DNA of 64,000 nt, taken from NCBI RefSeq assembly GCF_000024025.1, contig NC_013131.1, positions 1,736,001 to 1,800,000 on the forward strand, given 5' to 3'. This document shows, one piece after another, positions 43,058 to 51,069 of this stretch; the first letter of the stretch is position 1, and every line of letters begins with the position of its first letter. The notes beneath the pieces are model-generated. The model saw only the letters and a program-made list of their open reading frames with translations, was not told the DNA's origin and ran no database searches. The stretch comes from Catenulispora acidiphila DSM 44928 (lineage in GTDB: Bacteria > Actinomycetota > Actinomycetes > Streptomycetales > Catenulisporaceae). A program made the translations under genes and the position numbers.

Positions 43058-43119
43058 CCGGTCCCGTTTGATGAGGCACTGCCGACACGGGGCGGCAGAG
43101 CTTCGTGAAACGGGACCGG
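43058..43119. ncRNA. Candidate structured RNA element
   Basis: A 12-bp perfect outer stem (CCGGTCCCGTTT with AAACGGGACCGG) encloses a 6-bp inner hairpin (CTGCCG/CGGCAG). Upstream GTGTCG segments at 43010 and 43037 could pair instead with CGACAC at 43083-43088, so two alternative folds are possible. It matches no riboswitch class I can recognise. Confidence 0.4.
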
Positions 43120-43167
43120 ATCGGGCGTATTCGAGCGGGCGGCGGACAGTCGGGCGCTCGCGAGAGC

Positions 43168-43208
43168 GCGGCGGCGTTGAGGGTTTTCCTCCGCCGCCGT
43201 CGTCGTTT
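43168..43208 (+). terminator. Terminator-like hairpin with T-run
   Basis: An 8-bp stem CGGCGGCG/CGCCGCCG (43169-43176 and 43192-43199) with a 15-nt loop is followed by GTCGTTTT. It would end a plus-strand transcript coming from the structured region. Confidence 0.5.
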
Positions 43209-43401
43209 TCGCGGGTCGGACGTGGGCTCGATGCGGCGTGGATTGCCTCGCGAGCCAGGTCAGATGCTGGTCAGATGCAGGTCGGGTGTCGGCCGGACGG
43301 TCTGGCGGTGATCGTCGCCAGGATGCCGATTCACTCATTTGAGCGAGTCTTGACCCGATTCCGTTGAGGCCGGGTGGCCCGCGGGGGTAGCCTGGTTCGA
43401 G

Positions 43402-43417
43402 TCGAACAAAGATTCGA
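43402..43417. promoter_or_regulatory. SOS box (LexA site) candidate
   Basis: TCGAAC-AAAG-ATTCGA differs by one base from the actinobacterial SOS-box consensus TCGAAC-N4-GTTCGA. It lies 121 nt upstream of the DUF6504 start, in the only promoter region available for that gene. Confidence 0.65.
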
Positions 43418-43537
43418 TGATGGGTCCGGCGCCCGGAACGGCCTCCCCGCCGGGCAGTCGCGGGAGGGGAAGCCCGTGGCTGCCCGTTGGCCGGTCCGGG
43501 CGTGCGGATGACTGAGGTGGCGGCTATGGAGGCTGCG

Positions 43538-43942
43538 ATGAGTGCGAATGGGACGGGTGCCGCGGTGAGCACCGATGACGAACTGATCGACGTACTGCGC
43601 CGCCACGGCGAGCCGGCGCATTTCATCTGGCGCGGCAAGCTGTACCGCGTGCGCCAGGTCCTGTCGCACTGGATCCAGGTCGGCGCGGACTCCGGCGAGC
43701 TCCCGTCGGTGCTGCTGCGCACCGACCTGCGCCTGGGCACGGTCGAGACCCTGGTCTTCGGCCGCGACCGGGAGGTCGAGCGCGAGCTGTGGAGCGTGCG
43801 CGCGAGCGTGGGCCGGGACGGCGACGTGGAGGTGTTCCAGCTCTGCCACGACGTGCCCACCGGCGGCTGGCTGCTCGTCGCGGAGTCCCTCAGCAGCCTG
43901 CCGGAGCACCTCGGCAGAGTGCTGAAATTCCCGGAGAACTGA
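43538..43942 (+). CDS. DUF6504-family protein
   Basis: A 134-residue protein with the motif PAHFIWRGKLYRVRQVLSHW (about 24-43) typical of a small actinobacterial family that I associate with dnaE2/imuB translesion-synthesis loci. The fold is probably a small beta barrel. Exact role is unknown. The ATG at 43538 has GGAGG 5 nt upstream; two in-frame ATGs at 43508 and 43526 lack one. An SOS-box-like site upstream supports a DNA-damage link. dnaE2 and imuB are not in the window. Confidence 0.75.
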   Translation: MSANGTGAAVSTDDELIDVLRRHGEPAHFIWRGKLYRVRQVLSHWIQVGADSGELPSVLLRTDLRLGTVETLVFGRDREVERELWSVRASVGRDGDVEVFQLCHDVPTGGWLLVAESLSSLPEHLGRVLKFPEN

Positions 43943-43987
43943 TCACCACGGCCGTTCACGGGGATTTCCCGGCTTGAACACCTGTTT

Positions 43988-44010
43988 TTGTCAGTGGGGC
44001 CTGTCACTGT
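43988..44010 (+). promoter_or_regulatory. PafBC-type DNA-damage promoter motif upstream of HEPN gene
   Basis: TTGTCAGTG (43988-43996), an 8-nt spacer and CACTGT (44005-44010) match the mycobacterial RecA-independent damage promoter TTGTCRGTG-N8-TANNNT, except for the first base of the -10. The gene start is 66 nt further on. Confidence 0.65.
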
Positions 44011-44076
44011 GGAAGAGACATGCGGCGAGTGTCCGACATGTCATCAGTGGACCCTGACTAGTACAGGGAGGGAACT

Positions 44077-44601
44077 ATGCCCGCCGCTCTCACAAGCCCG
44101 GACACGGGACCGATAGCAGGCTCCCGGGCCCACCCCCCGCCGCTGCCCCCGATGGGCGCCGGCGGACACCGCCGCGGCCCGGCCTCCCGCTCGGCGCGCG
44201 ACCTGTTCGAACAGGCCGTGCACGAGCTGGCCGAGGCCGTGACCACGTCGCACCCCTACGACCGCTACTGCGGCGCCCACATGGCAGCCCTGCACGCCTC
44301 GGCCGCCGTGGTGACCGCACGAGCAGTCCCGGCCGCACCGACCCGCCGCCGCCCCCGCAGCGTCTGGGACCTCCTCTACCGCGAAGCCCCGGAACTGGCC
44401 GACTGGGCCGCCTACTTCGCCTCCGGCGCTACCCGCCGCGCCGCCGCGCAAGCCGGCCTGCCCAACGCGGTCACCGACGCCGAAGCCGCCGAGCTGGCGC
44501 GCGAGGCCGAGGTGTACCTGGGAGTCGTGGCGCAACTGCTCGGGCTGCCCTACCAGGACGGGCTGCCGCTGAGCTCAGGGGAGCAGCCAGCCGCGAGCTG
44601 A
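44077..44601 (+). CDS. SAV_6107-family HEPN domain protein
   Basis: A 174-residue all-helical protein. Residues ~38-165 match the actinobacterial SAV_6107-type HEPN family: SARDLFEQAVHELAEA, DRYCGAHMAALHASAAVV (with R63-x4-H68), RRPRSVWDLL, LADWAAYFASGATRRAAAQAG. HEPN domains bind nucleotides or RNA, and some are RNases; activity here is unknown. The family often neighbours translesion polymerase genes. A damage-type promoter motif lies upstream. GGGAGG precedes the ATG. The first 35 residues are Pro/Gly-rich. Confidence 0.85.
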   Translation: MPAALTSPDTGPIAGSRAHPPPLPPMGAGGHRRGPASRSARDLFEQAVHELAEAVTTSHPYDRYCGAHMAALHASAAVVTARAVPAAPTRRRPRSVWDLLYREAPELADWAAYFASGATRRAAAQAGLPNAVTDAEAAELAREAEVYLGVVAQLLGLPYQDGLPLSSGEQPAAS

Positions 44602-44994
44602 CCGGGGAGAGACACCTGTTGCTCGGCCGGATCACTGGCCGGGAGGCGGTTGAAGCCGCCGCACTGTGCGCGACGATCGATCGCGCTTTCGCCGGGCGCC
44701 GATGGCAGCGTTCGCGCTGACTCGACGCTGGCCAGGTAGTCAGGTGGCCAGGGTTCGATGACGGCTGCCCGCTGGGAGTGTGCGGCCGCTCGGTGGTGGT
44801 GCGTGGGCGAGTGCGCGCCGCTAACTGTAGCCCTTCGCTGCGCCGCCGGGTGTGCCGACACGCGGGCTCTCGCCTATCGACTCGGCTTCTGCGTGCTTGT
44901 CTGGCGCCCGAGCCGCTGATTCCGGAGTCTGCTGCCCATGCGGCGACCAGCGGCGTGATCACGACGTGATCCGCGATCGTTAGTGTCCGGGCCC
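44602..44994. other. Gene-free region
   Basis: About 390 nt between the HEPN gene and the TauE-like gene. I see only small inverted repeats such as CTGGCCAGG/CCTGGCCA-like segments near 44727-44752 and no convincing gene or RNA. Short frames on both strands have poor composition. It should contain the promoter of the TauE-like gene. Confidence 0.5.
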
Positions 44995-45762
44995 ATGGAC
45001 ATGGCGCACGGGGTGGGCCTGCTCGGCGCGGCGGCGGGAGCCGGCGGAGTGGACGCGATCGTCGGCGGCGGAGGGCTGATTCAGTTGCCCGCGCTGCTGT
45101 TGGCGTATCCGACGCTGCCCGCGGCTGCTGCGCTCGGCACGAACAAGCTCGCATCGATATCCGGCACCAGCACCGCCGCGGCCACGTACCTGCGCCGCAC
45201 GAAAGTGGACCGGCGCGTGATGCTCCCCGCTGCGGCGCTGGCCGTGGTGTGCGCGGGATTCGGCGCGGTCTCGGCGTCCAGCCTGCCGACGAGCGTGTTC
45301 CGCCCGATCGTGATGGCGCTGCTGGTCTGCGTCGCGATGTTCGTGGTGTTCCGGCCCTCGTTCGGCGCCCAGGAGGCGGGCATGGAGGCGTCACCGCGCC
45401 GCCGCCTGGCCACGACCCTGGCGGCGGGCATCGGAATCGGCTTCTATGACGGCATCTTCGGCCCGGGCACCGGCACATTCCTGATCATCTGCTTCGCCGT
45501 GGGCATCGGTACGTCATTCGTCGCCGGCTCAGCGATGGCCAAAGTGGTCAACGCCGGCACGAACTTCGGCGCCCTGCTGGTATTCGCCACGCAAGGCCAC
45601 GTGATGTGGGCGCTAGGCGCAGGAATGGGCGCCTGCAACATCATTGGCGCCCGCATCGGAGCACGCCTGGCGCTGAAGCGCGGCGCCGGATTCGTGCGAG
45701 GCGTGCTGCTGGTCGTGGTGGCGGTGATGGTGGTGAAGATGGGCTTCGACCAGTTCAGCTAG
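44995..45762 (+). CDS. TauE/SafE-family sulfite exporter-like permease (TSUP)
   Basis: A 255-residue membrane protein with about eight membrane segments. It has the repeated glycine motif of the TSUP family: AIVGGGGLIQLPALL near 20-34, GTNKLASISGTSTAAATYL near 46-64, GFYDGIFGPGTGTFLI near 150-165, and NAGTNFGALLVF near 188-199. Members move sulfite, sulfonates or other organic acids. The start is either ATG 44995 or GTG 44983; neither has a good Shine-Dalgarno. It converges on lhr. Confidence 0.9.
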   Translation: MDMAHGVGLLGAAAGAGGVDAIVGGGGLIQLPALLLAYPTLPAAAALGTNKLASISGTSTAAATYLRRTKVDRRVMLPAAALAVVCAGFGAVSASSLPTSVFRPIVMALLVCVAMFVVFRPSFGAQEAGMEASPRRRLATTLAAGIGIGFYDGIFGPGTGTFLIICFAVGIGTSFVAGSAMAKVVNAGTNFGALLVFATQGHVMWALGAGMGACNIIGARIGARLALKRGAGFVRGVLLVVVAVMVVKMGFDQFS

Positions 45763-45865
45763 CCGAGCTGCCGAGCTTGTGATTGCCGCTTGCCCTCCAC
45801 GCGACTCCTATCTGGAGCACGTGATGGGGGGCGGTTTTGGTTGTCGGGGCTTTCACTCTTGTGGG

Positions 45866-48800
45866 CTAGCTGCGGAGGCGGAGGCCTGAGGGGGTGGTGC
45901 GGAAGCCGGCGGCTGCGAGGGCTTGGGCCAGGGGGGAGGTTTTGCCGGCGTAGAGGACGTCTTCGCCGTCGGTTTTGGAGACGGTCAGTTTGCCGAGCCA
46001 GCCGTCTCGGACGGTGAGGGCTAGGGCGTCGGCTGCTGGTTGGAGGGCCGCTGGGTCTTCGGTCCAGGAGAGGAGGGTGCGGCCGCCGCGTTCGACGTAG
46101 AGGGTTAGGGCGCCGTCTACGAGGACTACTAGGGCGCCTGCTTTGCGGCCGGGCTTGTGGCCGGTGTTGGTGGTGGCGTTGGGGTCTTCGGGGGTGGGGC
46201 GGGTGGGCCAGGGGAGGGCGGCGCCGTAGGCGTTGGCGGGGTCGGTGGCGGCTAGGACTAGGGCGCCGATGCGTTCGGGGTCTTTTTTGGGGCGGCGGGG
46301 GGTGTACTCGTGGGGGGTGCCCATGAGTTTGTGGACGCTGTCGTCGAGGGCTGCGCCGGTGGCTTCGTGTTCGCGGTTCTGGAGGGTTTCGAGGGCTGCT
46401 GCCAGGGAGCGGAGGCGGTCGACGGCGCCTTCGGCGGCGAACTGGGCGGCGCCGAGGCCTTCGACGAAGTAGCCGCGGCGGGTGCGGCCGGCTTCCTCGT
46501 AGGCGGAGAGGACCGAGTAGACGCCCGCGTAGCCGCCGGGGATGTGCTCGCTCATCACTGAGCCGCGGGTCACTACGCCGTAGCGGTCCAGGAGGACCTC
46601 GCCGAGCAGGTGGGCGCGGCGGGTCGGGTCGGCGATGCGCGGGGCGAGGCGGGACCAGCGGCCGGCGGCGGAGGGGCTCACGGCGGCTGAGGCGTTCTGG
46701 TCCGCCGCTACCGCTGCCACGCCGAAGCGCGCGTAGCGGCCGCGGGGAGTCGGACGGCGGGTCTTGTGAGCGCTCTTGCCGGAGCCGAGGAGGCCGCGCA
46801 GGGGTGCCAGGGTGTCGTTGGTGATGTAGCCGGCCCACAGGAGGTCCCAGAGCCCTGACAACACTTCGCCAGAGGAGAACGTGTCGCTGACGCGCGCGAC
46901 GATTCCGCGCAGGAACAGAGCCGCGTCTTCGCCGAGGGCTTCGAGGATCGCCTCGTGCACTGGGCCGGGGTCCAGGGCTTCGGAGGGTTCGGGAAGGAGC
47001 AGGGGCGCGAGTTCGGCGGGGCACAGGGTCACCCAGCCGTCGTCGCCTGCCAGCGATCCGGCGCCGGCCCACACCACTTCGCCGGACGACGTCAGCTCGT
47101 CGAGCATGGTCGGGGAGTAGTCCACGATCCGGGAGGGCAGGATCAGGCGTTCCAAGGCGGAGGCAGGGACCACTGCACCGGCTAATTGCTCCACTACCCG
47201 GAGAACGCCGTCCGTGCCGCGCAACGGGGACGCAGCAGCGCGCCCGACCGACTGCCACGCCGGCAGCAGCATCGCCAGCGCCCGCGGCTGTACCGGCTCA
47301 GCCTCCTTGCGCAGCGCGGCCATCGTCCGGCGGCGCACGCGGCGCAGCACCTCGGCGTCGCACCACTCCATGCCGCTGCCACCGGGGCGGAACTCCCCGG
47401 ACAACACACGGCCCGCAGCCGCGAGACGTTCCAAGGCTGCGATGACCGACGACGCCGGGATACCGAAGCGAGTCGCGGGCTCGATGGCGTTGAACGGGCC
47501 GTGCGTACGCGCGTAGCGCGCGACCAAGTCGCCGAGCGGGTCCGCGACGACAGCCGTGAACGCCTCCGGGATGCCCACAGGCAGTGGCACGCCTAAAGCG
47601 TCTTGCAAGCGCCCCGCATCCTCGATCGCAGCCCAGCGTTCCTCGCCGGCGATACGGACCCTGATGATCCGGCGCGCGCTCTCCAGGTCCACCAGCCACG
47701 CCGCTTCGATGCCGCGCGCCGCAGCCTCGGCCGTCGACAGCGGACCGAGCAGACGCAGCAAGTCGGCGGCATCCTCGCCATCGCGGGCGCGGCGGTTCGG
47801 CGTCAGGTACTGAAGCTCCTCCTCCAGCGCCGTGAGGATGTCGGGGTCCAGCAGGTCGCGCAGGCCGGTCTGGCCCAGGAGTTCGGCCAGCAGCGCCGGA
47901 TCCAGCGACAGCGCGGCGGCGCGGCGCTCGGCCAGCGGGGAGTCGCCCTCGTACATGAACTGCGCGATGTAGCCGAACAGCAGGGAGCGGGCGAACGGGG
48001 AGGGCTGCGCGGTCTCCACCTCGACGATCCGCACCTTGCGCGCCTCGATGTCGCGGCACAGCTCGATCAGCCCCGGCACGTCGTACACGTCCTGCAGCAC
48101 CTCGCGCACGGCCTCCAGCACGATCGGGAAGCTCGCGTGCTTCGCCGCCACCGACAGCAGCTGCGCCGACCGCTGCCGCTGCTGCCACAGGGGCGTGCGC
48201 TTGCCCGGGCGCGTGCGCGGCAGAAGGAGCGCGCGACCGGCGCACTCGCGGAAGCGGGAGGCGAACAGCGCCGAGCCGCCGATCTCGCCGGTGACGATCT
48301 CCTCGATCTCGTCGGAGCCGAACAGCAGGCCCAGGGTTTCGGTGGTCGGGTCGGCCGCGTCGGTGTCCGGCAGGCGCAGCACTATGCCGTCGTCGGCGTG
48401 CATCACCTGCGCGTCCAAGCCGTAGCGCTCGCGCAGGCGGGTGCCGATGGCCAGAGCCCAGGGGGCGTGCACCTGGGCGCCGAAGGGGGAGTGGACCAGG
48501 ATCTTCCAGTCGCCGAGTTCGTCGCGGGTGCGCTCGACCACGATGGTGCGGTCGTCGGGGATACGGCCGGTGGCCTGCTTCTGCTCGCGCAGGTAGGACA
48601 GCAGGTTGTCGGCGGCCCATTCGTCCAGGCCGGACTCCTTCAGCCGGGCCTTCGACACCGCTTCGTCGGCCTTGCCCAGCTCGCGCAGGAAGCCGCCGAG
48701 CGCGCGGCCCAGCTCCAGCGGACGGCCCAGGGCGTCGCCGTGCCAGAACGGCAGCTTGCCCGGCATGCCCGGGGCGGGGGAGACCAGGACGCGGTCGTGC

Positions 48801-50680
48801 GTGATGTCCTCGATGCGCCAGGAGGAGGAGCCCAGCGTGAACACGTCACCGACCCGCGACTCGTAGACCATCTCCTCGTCCAGCTCGCCGACCCGCTTGG
48901 CGCCCTCCTTCGCGCCGGCGAGGAAGACCCCGAAGTAGCCGCGGTCCGGGATGGTGCCGCCGGAGGTGACGGCCAGCCGCTGCGCGCCGGGACGGGCCGA
49001 GAGCTTGCCCTCGACGCGGTCCCAGACGATGCGCGGCTTCAGCTCGGCGAACTCGTCCGAGGGGTAGCGGCCGGAGAGCAGGTCGAGCACTGATTCGTAG
49101 GCCGAGTCCGGCAGCGCGGTGAACGGCATCGCGCGGCGGATCAGGGCGATGAGATCGGCGGCCGGCCAGTCCTCGATCGCGACCATCGCGATGATCTGCT
49201 GGGCCAGTACGTCCAGCGGGTTGCGCACGACCTTCAGCGCCTCGATGGACCCCGACGCCATCCGCTCGGCCACCACCGCCGACTGCACCAGGTCGCCCCG
49301 GTACTTGGGGAAGATGACGCCGCGCGAGATCGCGCCGACCTGGTGGCCGGCGCGCCCGACGCGCTGCAGCCCGGCAGCCACCGACGGCGGCGACTCCACC
49401 TGGATCACCAGGTCCACCGCGCCCATGTCGATGCCCAGCTCCAGGCTGGAGGTGGCGACGACGGCCGGAAGGTTGCCCGCCTTCAGCGCCTCCTCGATGT
49501 CGGCGCGCTGCTCCTTGGACACCGAGCCGTGGTGCGCGCGCGCCAGGACCGGCGGGGCGCCGGAGACCTGCCCGGCCTGAGCCATCACTTCCGCCGGCGG
49601 CGAGGCTGCCAGCACCTGTTTCACGCTCAGCGGTTCCTCGAGAGGGTCACGAGCATCGCGCTCGGGGTCGGAACCGGGGGAACCGGGGGAACCGGGGGAA
49701 CCGGCGGTGCCGCCGGTGACCCGCTCCCAGTGCGCCTCGTTCAGCTTGCCGGTCAGCCGCTCGGCCAGCCGCCGGGAGTTGGTGAAGACGATCGTCGAGC
49801 GGTGCCGCTCGATCAGGTCCGCCACCGCCGCCTCGACATGCGGCCACACCGACACCTGCCGGCGCCCGGTCTGGTCGGCGGCGACCAGCTCGCCGTCGTC
49901 GGTGTCCAGCGCTCCCATGTCCTCGACCGGCACCGAGACCCGGATGTCGAAGGTCTTGGCGATCTTCGGCGCGACGATGTGCACCGGATGCGGACCGCCG
50001 AGGAACTGCGCGACGGTCTCGGCCGGCCGCACGGTCGCCGACAGCCCGATCCGCCGCGCCGGCCGCTCCAGCAGCGCGTCCAGCCGCTCCAGGGAGACGG
50101 CCAGGTGGGAGCCGCGCTTGGTCCCGGCGACCGCGTGGACCTCGTCGATGATCACCGTCTCCACGCCGCGCAGCGACTCGCGGGCGGCGGAGGTGAGGAG
50201 CAGGAACAGCGACTCGGGGGTGGTGATCAGGATGTCCGAGGGCTTGGTCATGAATCTGCGCCGCTGGTCGGCCGGGGTGTCGCCGGAGCGGACCGCGATG
50301 TCGACGTCCGGCTCGGGCAGGCCCAGGCGCGCGGCGGCCTGCTTCAGGCCGGCCAGCGGCGCGCGCAGGTTGCGCTCGACGTCGACGGCCAGCGCCTTCA
50401 GCGGCGAGACGTACAGGACGCGGCAGCGGCGCTTGGGCTCGCTCGGCGGCGGGCCGAAGGCCAGCCGGTCCAGCGCGGCCAGGAACGCCGCGAGCGTCTT
50501 GCCGGACCCGGTCGGCGCCACGACCAGGGCGTTCTTCTCCTCGGCGAGCGCGTTCCAGGCTCCGGCCTGAGCGGTCGTGGGCTCGGCGAACGCGGCCGTG
50601 AACCAGGCCTGGGTGGCCGGGTGGAAGTGGCTCAGGGCCGCGGACCCTGCCTTTCGGATAGACGCTGCCATACGGTCCAT
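45866..50680 (-). CDS. lhr: Lhr-type ATP-dependent helicase
   Basis: A 1,604-residue superfamily 2 DNA helicase of the long Lhr type. It has Walker A APTGSGKT at 55-62, the DEVH box at 179-182, a motif VI-like QRVGRAGH in the second RecA domain, then winged-helix, Lhr-core and the C-terminal extension specific to long Lhr proteins. Mycobacterial Lhr is induced by DNA damage and translocates 3' to 5'. The start at 50680 has GAGGGA 9 nt upstream; 50671 is a possible leaderless alternative and 50713 a longer one. The 3' part (C-terminal domain) uses more CTA/GTA codons. Divergent from DUF3046. Confidence 0.95.
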   Translation of the reverse strand: MDRMAASIRKAGSAALSHFHPATQAWFTAAFAEPTTAQAGAWNALAEEKNALVVAPTGSGKTLAAFLAALDRLAFGPPPSEPKRRCRVLYVSPLKALAVDVERNLRAPLAGLKQAAARLGLPEPDVDIAVRSGDTPADQRRRFMTKPSDILITTPESLFLLLTSAARESLRGVETVIIDEVHAVAGTKRGSHLAVSLERLDALLERPARRIGLSATVRPAETVAQFLGGPHPVHIVAPKIAKTFDIRVSVPVEDMGALDTDDGELVAADQTGRRQVSVWPHVEAAVADLIERHRSTIVFTNSRRLAERLTGKLNEAHWERVTGGTAGSPGSPGSPGSDPERDARDPLEEPLSVKQVLAASPPAEVMAQAGQVSGAPPVLARAHHGSVSKEQRADIEEALKAGNLPAVVATSSLELGIDMGAVDLVIQVESPPSVAAGLQRVGRAGHQVGAISRGVIFPKYRGDLVQSAVVAERMASGSIEALKVVRNPLDVLAQQIIAMVAIEDWPAADLIALIRRAMPFTALPDSAYESVLDLLSGRYPSDEFAELKPRIVWDRVEGKLSARPGAQRLAVTSGGTIPDRGYFGVFLAGAKEGAKRVGELDEEMVYESRVGDVFTLGSSSWRIEDITHDRVLVSPAPGMPGKLPFWHGDALGRPLELGRALGGFLRELGKADEAVSKARLKESGLDEWAADNLLSYLREQKQATGRIPDDRTIVVERTRDELGDWKILVHSPFGAQVHAPWALAIGTRLRERYGLDAQVMHADDGIVLRLPDTDAADPTTETLGLLFGSDEIEEIVTGEIGGSALFASRFRECAGRALLLPRTRPGKRTPLWQQRQRSAQLLSVAAKHASFPIVLEAVREVLQDVYDVPGLIELCRDIEARKVRIVEVETAQPSPFARSLLFGYIAQFMYEGDSPLAERRAAALSLDPALLAELLGQTGLRDLLDPDILTALEEELQYLTPNRRARDGEDAADLLRLLGPLSTAEAAARGIEAAWLVDLESARRIIRVRIAGEERWAAIEDAGRLQDALGVPLPVGIPEAFTAVVADPLGDLVARYARTHGPFNAIEPATRFGIPASSVIAALERLAAAGRVLSGEFRPGGSGMEWCDAEVLRRVRRRTMAALRKEAEPVQPRALAMLLPAWQSVGRAAASPLRGTDGVLRVVEQLAGAVVPASALERLILPSRIVDYSPTMLDELTSSGEVVWAGAGSLAGDDGWVTLCPAELAPLLLPEPSEALDPGPVHEAILEALGEDAALFLRGIVARVSDTFSSGEVLSGLWDLLWAGYITNDTLAPLRGLLGSGKSAHKTRRPTPRGRYARFGVAAVAADQNASAAVSPSAAGRWSRLAPRIADPTRRAHLLGEVLLDRYGVVTRGSVMSEHIPGGYAGVYSVLSAYEEAGRTRRGYFVEGLGAAQFAAEGAVDRLRSLAAALETLQNREHEATGAALDDSVHKLMGTPHEYTPRRPKKDPERIGALVLAATDPANAYGAALPWPTRPTPEDPNATTNTGHKPGRKAGALVVLVDGALTLYVERGGRTLLSWTEDPAALQPAADALALTVRDGWLGKLTVSKTDGEDVLYAGKTSPLAQALAAAGFRTTPSGLRLRS

Positions 50681-50726
50681 AGTGCCTGGTCCCTCTGACA
50701 GACTGGGGGTCATGCGGTCAGGGACG

Positions 50727-50912
50727 ATGCGGCTTCAAGATTTCTGGGAGCGGATGCGGGAGGAGCTCGGGCCGCTCGCCGACTCGTTCTCCCGGGACCA
50801 TGTGATGAGCGACCTGGGCGGCCGGACCGTGATGGAGGCGCTGCGGGACGGCATCGACGTGAAGGACATCTGGGCCGCGGTCGCCAGAGATCGGGAATTG
50901 CCGTTCTTCTAG
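50727..50912 (+). CDS. DUF3046 family protein
   Basis: A 61-residue protein that begins MRLQDFWERMREELG and contains DHVMSDLGGRTVMEALRDG, the landmarks of DUF3046. It is a conserved actinobacterial gene usually found near recA. Function is unknown. The ATG at 50727 is chosen because family members start there; an in-frame ATG at 50712 overlaps the lhr start region. Confidence 0.88.
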   Translation: MRLQDFWERMREELGPLADSFSRDHVMSDLGGRTVMEALRDGIDVKDIWAAVARDRELPFF

Positions 50913-50956
50913 CCGGTCTCCAGGCGGGGTCAAGCCACTACTCCAGGCGGTGCTCC

Positions 50957-51004
50957 AGCAGTGGCCGGAGCAGTGACCGGAGCAGTGGCCGGAGCGGTGG
51001 CCGG
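50957..51004. repeat. Four tandem copies of a 12-bp unit
   Basis: AGCAGTGGCCGG, AGCAGTGACCGG, AGCAGTGGCCGG and AGCGGTGGCCGG lie end to end between DUF3046 and the MFS gene, 54 nt before the MFS -10 box. Confidence 0.85.
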
Positions 51005-51069
51005 AATCGTCATCTGTCCATCCGCGCAGCCACTTCCGGCCGGGTAAGGATCCCCGCTACGTTCCACAT

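Larger units (their letters stand above)
42541..43537. other. Gene-free region rich in hairpins and regulatory motifs
   Basis: Almost 1 kb without a convincing gene; GC content falls in its middle (42830-42950). It holds imperfect repeats around 42636-42683, inverted repeats at 42689-42724 and 42725-42740, the palindrome GTACTCA/TGAGTAC at 42913-42935, a nested stem structure at 43058-43119, a terminator-like hairpin with T-run at 43168-43208 and an SOS-box-like site at 43402. Short frames here have no gene character. Confidence 0.6.

Noticed and set aside
42628-43367. Several 110-136-codon frames in the 1-kb gap
   Set aside because: No Shine-Dalgarno, no third-position GC bias and no recognisable motif. 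The region looks regulatory or noncoding.
44471-45478. A 335-codon minus-strand frame over the TauE-like gene
   Set aside because: Composition is Arg/Pro/Ser-rich with no motif, while the plus strand encodes a recognisable TSUP permease.
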